From Spirosoma agri (GTDB lineage Bacteria; Bacteroidota; Bacteroidia; Cytophagales; Spirosomataceae): a stretch of DNA of 64,000 nt. Location of the stretch: positions 1,426,001 to 1,490,000 of the forward strand of contig NZ_JAAGNZ010000002.1 in the NCBI RefSeq assembly GCF_010747415.1. The letters run 5' to 3'. Position 1 is the first letter of the stretch; each line of letters opens with the position of its first letter. The notes under the pieces were generated by a model. That model saw only the letters and a list, made by a program, of their open reading frames with translations. It made no database searches and was not told where the DNA came from. Positions 1-7,495 of this stretch are shown here, one piece after another. Made by a program: the position numbers and the translations under genes.

Positions 1-463
1 GGTCACTATCTATCAGAATAAGATTAGTGACGGCTTTTGCCGAGGCCATATCAGTAATAAGCTGGTGTGTTTTCAAGCCTATTTCGCCAACATCGGCGGC
101 CGTCGTTGGGTTGGCATCAACAGGAAGGAGAAACAGGTTTTCGCCGTCCTGCACACCGTGCCCCGTGTAATACACCAAGCCAACCTGGTAGCCTTTCAAT
201 TTTGTGCTGAATTGGTGGATAGCCAACTGCATATGCGCTTTGTCGACATTCTTGACCAGCATGACGTCGAAACCCAGTTTGGGTAACAGAGCCGCCAGAT
301 CATCCGCGTTGTTGAGCGCCTGGGGTACTGCTGAACGCTGCGTGTATGAGCCGTTGCCAATCACCAGCGCCAGTCGCTTTTCAGGCGGAGACACCGGATT
401 CGGTTGCGCACCAGCCCAACCCATTATCAGGTTGGCTAAGGCTATCAGAACTAAAATTTTCAT
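1..463 (-). CDS. exported caspase-like protein, probable pseudo-enzyme (3' end outside window)
   Basis: The reading frame opens at ATG 463 and runs off the left edge after 154 codons, so the C-terminal part is missing. Residues 1-20 form a signal peptide. From residue 29 it follows the caspase (peptidase C14) fold of its two neighbours: EKRLALVIGN, then KLGFDV, then YYTGHGVQ with the catalytic His at residue 102. Where both neighbours have VVLDACRNN, this protein reads LILIDSD, so the nucleophile Cys position is Asp 154, the last complete codon. It also lacks the beta-sandwich domain that precedes the caspase domain in the neighbours. It lies 30 bases downstream of the next caspase gene and is probably the last visible gene of the same operon. 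An active paralogue is unlikely; a regulatory or decoy role is inference. Confidence 0.8.
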   Translation of the reverse strand, partial: MKILVLIALANLIMGWAGAQPNPVSPPEKRLALVIGNGSYTQRSAVPQALNNADDLAALLPKLGFDVMLVKNVDKAHMQLAIHQFSTKLKGYQVGLVYYTGHGVQDGENLFLLPVDANPTTAADVGEIGLKTHQLITDMASAKAVTNLILIDSD

Positions 464-493
464 AGGGTGTGGATAGAAAGTATGGTCAACGTA

Positions 494-1639
494 TCACTTG
501 CGCTGGAAGTAGAAATCGCCGGTGAGGGAGGTGGATTCCCAGGGCAGTTGCTTGTTGCTGGATTGTTTAAGTACTTCGGCCCGTACCTGCTGAAACAACT
601 GAATGATGGTTTGATTAGGCGTTTGCAAGGCTTTGAGCAGGGCTGCGGTATACAATCCGTTTCGTCCGTTCCCGTCGGCGGCTGTTTTGCCCGGAGCGGT
701 GGCATAGGCGATTACCGAGCCACTGGGAGCATTCATGGAGGCTAGCCCATTGTCGCCCCCCCGGCTCCAGCTGCGATCCAGGGGATTGTTGCGACAGGCG
801 TCCAGTACGACAATATTGGTGCGGGTCTGCGCATCTTCCATTTTAGCCAGGATTCGATTGGCATCGATGCACTCGAATTCGATCTCGTTTCGACTGGCTG
901 GCTGGGCATCGGTTGGCACTAAGTAATTGATTCCGCCATTTTGCACACCGTGCCCGGCATAATAGAACAAGCCTACCTGATAATCATCACGGAGCTTTTC
1001 GCCAAATGAGTTGATCGCCTGTTTCATTTTTTTGCTGTCAAGATCCGTGAACTGGAGTACGTCGAAGCCTAGCTTTTTCAGCGACTCCGCCATATCGTTG
1101 GCATCATTGACCGGATTCGTCAGTTTATTGGAACCCTCGTAGTTGGCATTGCCAATAACTAGGGCCAGCCGTTTTTCCGTTACCATCGGCGCTGGTTTGT
1201 CGAACCGGATCAGAAAGGATTCGGAAGCTGAACCGCCTTCATTTTGCGCGATTAGCCTAATGCGGTTGTCGCCCTCCCGGAGCTGAATCGTTTGCGACAG
1301 GCTCTGATCGCAGACGGCTTTGTCGACATCGGCCTGTACCTTCAGATCACGATTGGCTTGTTGCAGGTCGCCGTTTACGTACAAGCTGAGCCGGGTTAAC
1401 GGTTTGCTGGTTTTGATACAGGCTTTCACGGTCACCTGATCGGTCTGGACCAGCGCACTATGACCATCGCCGACCTGAAACGTAATCTGAGGAACCTCAA
1501 CCGCTTCGGGAGCGTACAGGTTCTTCGTGCTGATTTTCTGGCGGCCACTGCGGGACGTCGAAACACCAGGTTCCGCTTCCTGCGCCTGAATTCGTAGGGC
1601 GAACAGCAAATAGACAAAAATGAACAGGACTGATTTCAT
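494..1639 (-). CDS. exported caspase family protein (peptidase C14)
   Basis: A 381-residue protein with a signal peptide (1-20, ending in IQAQ), a linker containing VSTSRSGRQKI, a beta-sandwich-like domain (about 55-146) and a caspase domain (about 154-381). The catalytic dyad is readable: His 230 in FYYAGHGVQ and Cys 282 in VVLDACRNN. The start at 1639 is chosen because it gives a clean signal peptide; an upstream in-frame ATG at 1726 would add about 30 residues without a sensible leader. The C-terminal 70 codons are nearly identical in DNA to those of the caspase gene at 5480-6634. Caspase-family proteins cut after specific residues in target proteins; here the signal peptide places the activity outside the cytoplasm. 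Substrate and trigger are unknown. Confidence 0.88.
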   Translation of the reverse strand: MKSVLFIFVYLLFALRIQAQEAEPGVSTSRSGRQKISTKNLYAPEAVEVPQITFQVGDGHSALVQTDQVTVKACIKTSKPLTRLSLYVNGDLQQANRDLKVQADVDKAVCDQSLSQTIQLREGDNRIRLIAQNEGGSASESFLIRFDKPAPMVTEKRLALVIGNANYEGSNKLTNPVNDANDMAESLKKLGFDVLQFTDLDSKKMKQAINSFGEKLRDDYQVGLFYYAGHGVQNGGINYLVPTDAQPASRNEIEFECIDANRILAKMEDAQTRTNIVVLDACRNNPLDRSWSRGGDNGLASMNAPSGSVIAYATAPGKTAADGNGRNGLYTAALLKALQTPNQTIIQLFQQVRAEVLKQSSNKQLPWESTSLTGDFYFQRK

Positions 1640-1722
1640 CGGTTTGAGTGAGTTAAAGAGTCGAATCGCAATGGGCCGGTTTGGCAGAAAAACAGCGCAT
1701 CGGTAAGTAATCGATTTAACCA

Positions 1723-2241
1723 TCATTGCTTCAGGATAACCATCTCTACGCGTCGGTTGAGTTTTCGCGTTGCTTCCGACTTGTTGCTGGCAATCGGGCG
1801 GGTAGGCCCGTAGCCCCGTGTGGCGATGCGATTGGTGGCAATACCATTTTTCACTAAATACTCCTTCACCAGATCGACGCGCTTTTTAGATAGCTGTACA
1901 TTCTGGTCGAAATCGCCCTGATTGTCGGTGTGACCAGCCAGTTCGATCTCAACGGTCGGTCGGTCGCGCATAAACGTAACCAGCTGGTCTAATGCGTCCT
2001 GTGCACCCGGTAAAAATTCGGCCTGGCTCTGCACAAACTGAATAGCCTGAAGTCGATTCGCGGCTTTATCGTCCAACGCAGCCGTTGCTTTCGGGGTCGT
2101 TGCCGAATTGTTCGTGTAGAGGCTTTTAGTATTGATCTTCTGACGTACACTACGGGACACCGAAACTTCGGGACCCGCTTCCTGTGCCTGCGCAGCCAGC
2201 GCGAGAAGAAAGCCAGTTAATAGGAGCACAATGCCTCTCAT
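1723..2241 (-). CDS. OmpA-family C-terminal domain protein
   Basis: A 172-residue exported protein. Residues 1-20 are a signal peptide; residues 65-172 form an OmpA/MotB-type domain, with IQFVQSQAEFLPGAQ at its start, the peptidoglycan-contact motif GHTDNQGDFDQNVQLSKKR and the closing NRRVEMVI. This fold grips the diaminopimelate of peptidoglycan, so the protein should sit in the periplasm bound to the wall. Its linker just after the signal peptide (VSVSRSVRQKI.TK.LY) matches the linker of the adjacent caspase at 494-1639, although the rest of the two proteins is unrelated. The start at 2241 is chosen for the signal peptide; the frame is open further upstream but overlaps the preceding gene. 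Spacing to neighbours is 13 and 83 bases, consistent with one operon. Confidence 0.88.
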   Translation of the reverse strand: MRGIVLLLTGFLLALAAQAQEAGPEVSVSRSVRQKINTKSLYTNNSATTPKATAALDDKAANRLQAIQFVQSQAEFLPGAQDALDQLVTFMRDRPTVEIELAGHTDNQGDFDQNVQLSKKRVDLVKEYLVKNGIATNRIATRGYGPTRPIASNKSEATRKLNRRVEMVILKQ

Positions 2242-2254
2242 GGTATCGAGCCGG

Positions 2255-3022
2255 TTAAAATGTACGAACCAGACCAATACCCATCGTCTGACTGGCGGGT
2301 TCAATACGCCACGCGGTACGTACCTGGTTGGGCCGACTGTTCTGGTTTGATTTACGAGCGATGGTGTAGATGATATTGGCCACGAGCAAAGCGGCTGTTG
2401 CACCCGCCACAATCGTGAAGGTTGCCCGTCGGCTATCAATGGCTTTCCGGGTGTCTTCCGCAGCATTCCATTCCGTTAATGTAGTAGCGACGGTTTTCTG
2501 GTTGTAAGCATCCACATCCTTGCTAATCCCCGAAGCCAGCACAAACGAATACGCAGCCAGACCACCCGTTGCAATCCAGCCGATGATGGGTAACGGTGAT
2601 TTTTTCTCAACCCGTACGATTGGGGCGGGGGCAGCCGTGGGTGGTTTTGCCGCAACGGCGGGCCGGGTGCCAGAAACCGGTCGTACCAGCCGAATGATCA
2701 CCTCGACCTCTTCGTCGTTGAGCTGGATGTTATCGCGGACAATATCCCAGTAAATTATTTTGTCCCGCCCTGACGAAAGCGTTTTACCCACGTTACCACT
2801 CACCGCCGTCGGTCGAAACCGGCGGCCCGATGAGGTTTCGATTTCGACGTACAGTGAGTCGTTGGGCTGTACACGCTGCAAGTCGTACTGAATAACCAGC
2901 CGTTTGGTTTTTTCGTCGGTTGCAATGCGGATATTGGTTGCCTGGGATGGTGCCTGCTGAGCGTACATCGACAGGCTAGTGAACAGACAGGCTAAGAGGA
3001 TCGGGAAAATACGATTTCTCAT
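2255..3022 (-). CDS. exported scaffold-like protein with N-terminal beta domain and two hydrophobic segments
   Basis: A 255-residue protein of unknown function. It has a signal peptide (1-21, ending MYAQ), then a beta-rich domain (about 28-115) with the pattern NDSLYVEIETSSGRRFRP ... GNVGKTL ... IIYWDIVRDN, a Pro/Ala-rich linker (about 118-140), and two hydrophobic stretches: SPLPIIGWIATGG near 142-165 and FTIVAGATAALLVANIIYTI near 202-222. The last residues (IGLVRTF) are shared with the paralogue at 6700-7482. The beta domain resembles short sandwich domains common in exported Bacteroidota proteins. The two hydrophobic segments suggest membrane insertion. In both cassettes the gene follows the propeller lipoprotein by 11-13 bases, so the pair probably acts together. 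Confidence 0.75.
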   Translation of the reverse strand: MRNRIFPILLACLFTSLSMYAQQAPSQATNIRIATDEKTKRLVIQYDLQRVQPNDSLYVEIETSSGRRFRPTAVSGNVGKTLSSGRDKIIYWDIVRDNIQLNDEEVEVIIRLVRPVSGTRPAVAAKPPTAAPAPIVRVEKKSPLPIIGWIATGGLAAYSFVLASGISKDVDAYNQKTVATTLTEWNAAEDTRKAIDSRRATFTIVAGATAALLVANIIYTIARKSNQNSRPNQVRTAWRIEPASQTMGIGLVRTF

Positions 3023-3033
3023 GAGTTGGTGGG

Positions 3034-5430
3034 TTAGTTGGTAATTCCGCTGATTGCCGGATACGCGCCTACGACGGCTCCATCCTGAAGGACAAGTGGG
3101 GTGGCGTAAATCTGATCACCGGTGACAAATTCCCATTTTTTAGCCCCCGTCAGGGCGTCCAGACAGTACATTTTGCCATCCTGACTGCCCATGTAGAGCA
3201 GCCCGTTGGCAATGACCGGACTGGCGTAGGTTTCGTTGTTGGTGGCGAAGGTCCATTTCGTGGCCCCCGTGGCGGCATCGAAGGCGTAAATCTTATTGTC
3301 GCCACTACCCACATACACCAGTCCATTGCTGACCGTGGGTGAGCCGCCCACGAAACTGCCCGTTGCTGCACTTTTCCAGAGAATAGCGCCCGTCGTTGCG
3401 TTGAGCGCATAAAGGCTTTTGTCGTCGCAGCCGACGTAGACGGAGTTGCCCGCTACGATAGGGCAGGAGTTGACCAGGCTGGGGAGGGTGGCCGCCCATT
3501 TAAGGGTTCCAGTGGCCGTATTAAGCGCGTAGAGTTTTTTGTCGCTACTGCCGATGTAGACCACGCTATTGACCACCGTTGGGCTGGACAGAATGTAACC
3601 GCCCGTTGCATAGGACCATTTAAGTGTACCGTTGGTGCTATTGATGGCGTAGACCTTGGCATCGTTACAGCCTACATAGACCACGTTGTCGACGAAGGCG
3701 GGGCTGGAAATGACCTTGTCCCCCGTAGAGTAGCGCCATTTGGCATCGCCATTGGCAATATCGAAGGCCGACACCCACTTCTCATTACTGCCAATATAGA
3801 GCAGGCCATTGCCGATGACGGGGCTGCTCTCGAAACGGTTTCCAGAAGAGAGTCGGCCCCATTTGCGGGCTCCCGTCTGGGCATCGATGGCGTAGAGATA
3901 ACCCGCAAAGTCGCCGACAAAGACAGTTCCGTTGGCAAAGGTGGCGCTGCTATTGACGGCATCGAGTCCACCGACTCCTCCGCCGTTGGTGATGAAGTCC
4001 CACTGTTTAGCGCCTGTGGTGGCATTGAGGGCGTAGACTTTCTTGTCTTTACTGCCAAAAATGACCAATGAATTTGACAGGGCCGCTGTTTTGAATGTTT
4101 TAACCTCGCCCAAGCCAGTTTCCGTTTTTCCGTTTACCGCTACAGTGGTGGCATAACCCCGATAGTAATACGTTGTGTTCGCTTCCAGCGGCAGTGAATA
4201 AACGTCGGTGCCAAAGGCATACAGTGCGTTGAGGTTGTAGGTCGGGTCTTTGTTGGTCATTACGGAAACTCCATTGTCGGGTTTCGGGTCGTTGTTGGTC
4301 TTCGAAAAGCAGATGCCAAATTTCTCTACCTGCGTCGGTGCGGCTTTGATCTTCATGACCAGATTTGCCTTAACACTCGTCACATCGACCGCATCGGTTG
4401 TTTCCACATCGGGTTTTTGTGCTACGGCCAGTGCTGCGGTCTGCAATGATTTTACTGCGCCGTAGGTCGTCGTGCCTGCGCCAGAGGTGGCATACGCTCG
4501 GTAGTAATAGGTCGTTCCTGGCTGAAGGCTGGCTATGGTGAGTGTAGTCGACGCACCCGTAACGCCTGTGGCCGTGACTTTACTATCCGATAAGGTAGGC
4601 GTTTGACTCGTCGGTGAATAAACTACGCCGTATTCTTTCAGCGTGACCTGACTTGCGTTGGTAACACCAACCGACACCAGCGCCGAGGTTGACGCCGGTG
4701 TACCTACCACATCCCGCGTTTCGGCTATTGGTAGCAATTCGCCCGTTTTCACCGATTTTGTTTCGCCGTAACTCACCGTGCCCGCATCTGTGATGGCATA
4801 GGCGCGGTAGTAGTAGGTTGTGTTGGCTTGTAAATTGGTTAGCGATACGGGCGTGGTGGCACCCGTGCCGGTTGCCGTTGCCTTTGAGTCTGATGTGGTT
4901 GGTGTCTGGCTGGTGGGGGAATAAACGATACCGAATTCCTTCACCGTCACGGCGCTGCTGTTCGCGACTTGCACCTGCACCTGTATGGACGTTGCGCCGG
5001 GTGAGCCAACCAGATCCAGCGTACGAACATCTGCGATGACGGTCGCTGTTTTGAACGATTGAACCTCCCCATAACCAATCAGTCCCTTATCGTTGATGGC
5101 ATAGGTACGGTAGTAATACGTCATATTCGGCTGTAACCCGTTCAGCATGACCTGCGCGCTGCCGCTGGTTCCCGTTGCGACTATTTTCGTATCGGTAACG
5201 GTGGGTTGCTGATTGGATGCCGAGTAAACAATTCCGAACTCCTGGAGACTATTAGGCCCGAGGGTCTCGATGCGAGCCTCGACCTGCACCGACGTAGTTG
5301 CCGACGCACTGGCCGATCCCGTTTTAACCTGCGGCACCAGGTCATACGGGTTTAGTTTCCATTTAGCGCAGTTAGCCAGCAGCAGGCTAAGCGTTAGTAA
5401 AATGAGCAGGTTTCGTAAAAAAGAGGGCAT
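3034..5430 (-). CDS. lipoprotein with four fibronectin-III-like repeats and a PQQ-type beta-propeller
   Basis: A 798-residue lipoprotein. The lipobox is LLLANC, with the modified Cys near residue 20. Residues 30-430 hold four repeats of about 90 residues, each with FGIVYS or a variant and ending TYYYRAYA...YGE.KSFKT, the look of fibronectin-III-like domains. Residues 445-798 form a beta-propeller from repeats of the type KVYALNATTGAKQWDF, the PQQ_2/PQQ-like blade family. The propeller half is very close to the smaller paralogue at 7496-8656, with long stretches of near-identical DNA. Such propellers are usually binding or assembly platforms (BamB is one), and there is no sign of a dehydrogenase active site. 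The start at 5430 is set by the signal peptide; the frame is open upstream into the 3' end of the preceding gene. Confidence 0.88.
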   Translation of the reverse strand: MPSFLRNLLILLTLSLLLANCAKWKLNPYDLVPQVKTGSASASATTSVQVEARIETLGPNSLQEFGIVYSASNQQPTVTDTKIVATGTSGSAQVMLNGLQPNMTYYYRTYAINDKGLIGYGEVQSFKTATVIADVRTLDLVGSPGATSIQVQVQVANSSAVTVKEFGIVYSPTSQTPTTSDSKATATGTGATTPVSLTNLQANTTYYYRAYAITDAGTVSYGETKSVKTGELLPIAETRDVVGTPASTSALVSVGVTNASQVTLKEYGVVYSPTSQTPTLSDSKVTATGVTGASTTLTIASLQPGTTYYYRAYATSGAGTTTYGAVKSLQTAALAVAQKPDVETTDAVDVTSVKANLVMKIKAAPTQVEKFGICFSKTNNDPKPDNGVSVMTNKDPTYNLNALYAFGTDVYSLPLEANTTYYYRGYATTVAVNGKTETGLGEVKTFKTAALSNSLVIFGSKDKKVYALNATTGAKQWDFITNGGGVGGLDAVNSSATFANGTVFVGDFAGYLYAIDAQTGARKWGRLSSGNRFESSPVIGNGLLYIGSNEKWVSAFDIANGDAKWRYSTGDKVISSPAFVDNVVYVGCNDAKVYAINSTNGTLKWSYATGGYILSSPTVVNSVVYIGSSDKKLYALNTATGTLKWAATLPSLVNSCPIVAGNSVYVGCDDKSLYALNATTGAILWKSAATGSFVGGSPTVSNGLVYVGSGDNKIYAFDAATGATKWTFATNNETYASPVIANGLLYMGSQDGKMYCLDALTGAKKWEFVTGDQIYATPLVLQDGAVVGAYPAISGITN

Positions 5431-5479
5431 GGATAGAAGCGGGTTTAATAGGAGTCTGTTACTAGTCAGTTGATTGTGC

Positions 5480-6634
5480 TCACTTTCGCTGGAAGTAGAA
5501 ATCACCGGTGAGGGAGGTGGATTCCCAGGGCAGTTGCTTGTTGCTGGATTGTTTAAGTACTTCGGCCCGAACCTGCTGAAACAACTGAATGATGGTTTGA
5601 TTAGGCGTTTGCAAGGCTTTGAGCAGGGCCGCGGTATACAATCCGTTTCGTCCGTTCCCGTCGGCGGCTGTTTTGCCCGGAGCGGTGGCATAGGCGATTA
5701 CTGAACCAATGGGGGCATCCATAGTCGCCAGTCCGTTGTCGCCACCGCCCCGGCTCCAGCTGCGATCCAGGGGATTATTGCGACAGGCGTCCAGTACGAC
5801 AATATTGGTGCGGGTACGGGCGTCTTCCATCTTGGTGAGAATGCGGTTGGCGTCGATGCATTCATATTCGATCTCGTTTCTGCTTTCGGGCTGGGCATCG
5901 ATCGGCACCAGGTAGTTGATGCCGTTGTTCTGCACGCCATGTCCGGCGTAGTAGAAGAGGCCCACCTGATATTCCCGCAGTTGATCGCCAAAGCTGTTGA
6001 TTGCCTTCTTCATGGCTTTGTTATCGAGATTGGTAAACTGAAGCACGTCGAAGCCTAGTTTTTTCAGCGCGATGGCCATGTCGTTGGCGTCATTGACCGG
6101 GTTGCTGAGTTTGTTCGCACCCGTATAGGAGGCATTGCCGATAATGAGCGCCAGCCGTTTTTCGAGAACCAGTACCGGCGGTTTCTTGTAGATGACGGTC
6201 AGGTTGGAGCTTACTTCCCCGCCATTGGTCATGTAGGCCACCAGTCGCAGCTTGTTTTCGCCTTCACTCAACTGAACGGTCTGACTGAATGCCTGCGGGC
6301 ACTCTTTATCGCGTTCGACGTTGAGATCACGAGATAGCGTCTGCACTTTTTCATTGAGTAACAGACTGTAGCGGCTAATGGGTTTGGCCGATGTGATGCA
6401 GGCTTTGGCAATAAATGTCGGCGACGATACGGTCTGGTCGGCTTCCATGTTGCTCGTCCAGTCGATGCGGGAGACGACGGCGGGCGGAGATGGAGCAGCA
6501 AAAAAAGGTATCGTATTCAGCCGTGTCATCGGGCTTTGGAAGGTGGTCACAGGCGTAGTACCCGGCAGGGTAGTCTGCGCTACCGACAAACCAGCTACCA
6601 ATAAACCACAACCAAATAGTATGAACGTTTTCAT
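5480..6634 (-). CDS. exported caspase family protein (peptidase C14)
   Basis: A 384-residue protein with a signal peptide (1-19, ending SVAQ), a beta-sandwich-like domain (about 58-150) and a caspase domain (about 157-384). The dyad is His 232 in FYYAGHGVQ and Cys 284 in VVLDACRNNP. After the Cys comes RSWSRGGGDNGLA, then SVIAYATAPGKTA. It is the counterpart of the gene at 494-1639 in the second cassette, but its linker lacks the VS.SRS.RQKI motif found there. The C-terminal third is nearly identical at DNA level to that gene. It sits 65 bases downstream of the scaffold-like gene and 49 bases upstream of the large propeller lipoprotein gene, so it joins the two cassettes. Confidence 0.88.
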   Translation of the reverse strand: MKTFILFGCGLLVAGLSVAQTTLPGTTPVTTFQSPMTRLNTIPFFAAPSPPAVVSRIDWTSNMEADQTVSSPTFIAKACITSAKPISRYSLLLNEKVQTLSRDLNVERDKECPQAFSQTVQLSEGENKLRLVAYMTNGGEVSSNLTVIYKKPPVLVLEKRLALIIGNASYTGANKLSNPVNDANDMAIALKKLGFDVLQFTNLDNKAMKKAINSFGDQLREYQVGLFYYAGHGVQNNGINYLVPIDAQPESRNEIEYECIDANRILTKMEDARTRTNIVVLDACRNNPLDRSWSRGGGDNGLATMDAPIGSVIAYATAPGKTAADGNGRNGLYTAALLKALQTPNQTIIQLFQQVRAEVLKQSSNKQLPWESTSLTGDFYFQRK

Positions 6635-6699
6635 GGAATTGATAAGCGACGTTAAGCGGTTGAGACCTGGTTCTTCGTTGGGCTATCAGGGCAGATCGG

Positions 6700-7482
6700 C
6701 TAAAAGGTTCGGCTCAAACCAATACTTGTTATTCGGTTCGCCGACTGAACCAGCAGGGCTGTACGGGCGGGTTTCGGTTTTGCGACAATCGTGTAGATGA
6801 CGTTGGCGATAGCCACGGCCGCAGCGGCTCCGGCCACGATCGTGAACGTACTTTTGTTCTTGTCTACTTTGGCTTTCAGATCAGTGAAGCGTTGCAAGTC
6901 AGTAGCGTCCGATGCAAATTCTTTACTGTTGTACTCGTCGGAATCTTTGTTGAGGCCAAGCGCCAGCACGGTGGCATAACCAGTAAGGCCGCCCGTTGCG
7001 ATCCAGCCAATGAGCGGCAGGGGCGATGTTCTACGAACGACACTACCCGGTTCCGCTACCCGGTCGGTCGTAGGACGGGGAGACTCAGTTATGGGAGTCG
7101 TTCTAGCAACGGCAGGAGCGGCTGCAATGGTGGCCGGGCTGGCGACGGTAACCATTCGCGCTACCCGCAACAGCACTTTCACGTCTTCGTTGAGTCGGAC
7201 ATTGTCGCGTACCACATCCCAGGCAACGAGTTTATTCTTTCCCGGTTTGATTGCTTTACCAACGTCGCCATTGACACTGATTGGGCGAATGATTCGACCG
7301 GACGCCGTTTCCAGTTCGATATAGATGGAGTCGTTGGGTAACACCTGGGATAGTTCATAGTCAATGATTACTTTTCGCACCGTGGCATCAGTCCGTAAGC
7401 GAACATTCGACGCTACTGTTTGTGCCTGTGCCGACTGGCCTATGAACAAGGTGATGATGACCGACAAAAAGAAAGCTTTCAT
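6700..7482 (-). CDS. exported scaffold-like protein, paralogue of the gene at 2255-3022
   Basis: A 260-residue protein of unknown function with the same layout as its paralogue: signal peptide (1-20, ending AQAQ), beta-rich domain with LPNDSIYIELETASGRIIRP and GDVGKAIKPG, an Ala/Pro/Thr linker, a first hydrophobic segment SPLPLIGWIATGG, a charged stretch with KDSDEYN, and a second hydrophobic segment FTIVAGAAAAVAIANVIYTI. It ends in IGLSRTF. The start at 7482 gives the signal peptide; the frame is open 20 codons further but that would overlap the previous gene. It begins 13 bases after the stop of the propeller lipoprotein gene. Conservation of order in both cassettes argues that scaffold and propeller form a functional unit. 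Confidence 0.75.
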   Translation of the reverse strand: MKAFFLSVIITLFIGQSAQAQTVASNVRLRTDATVRKVIIDYELSQVLPNDSIYIELETASGRIIRPISVNGDVGKAIKPGKNKLVAWDVVRDNVRLNEDVKVLLRVARMVTVASPATIAAAPAVARTTPITESPRPTTDRVAEPGSVVRRTSPLPLIGWIATGGLTGYATVLALGLNKDSDEYNSKEFASDATDLQRFTDLKAKVDKNKSTFTIVAGAAAAVAIANVIYTIVAKPKPARTALLVQSANRITSIGLSRTF

Positions 7483-7495
7483 AAAGCAGACGTAA

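Noticed and set aside
5474..5704. Short frames repeated at 467-745 and 5474-5704 on the plus strand
   Set aside because: They look conserved only because they are antisense to the near-identical 3' ends of the two caspase genes.
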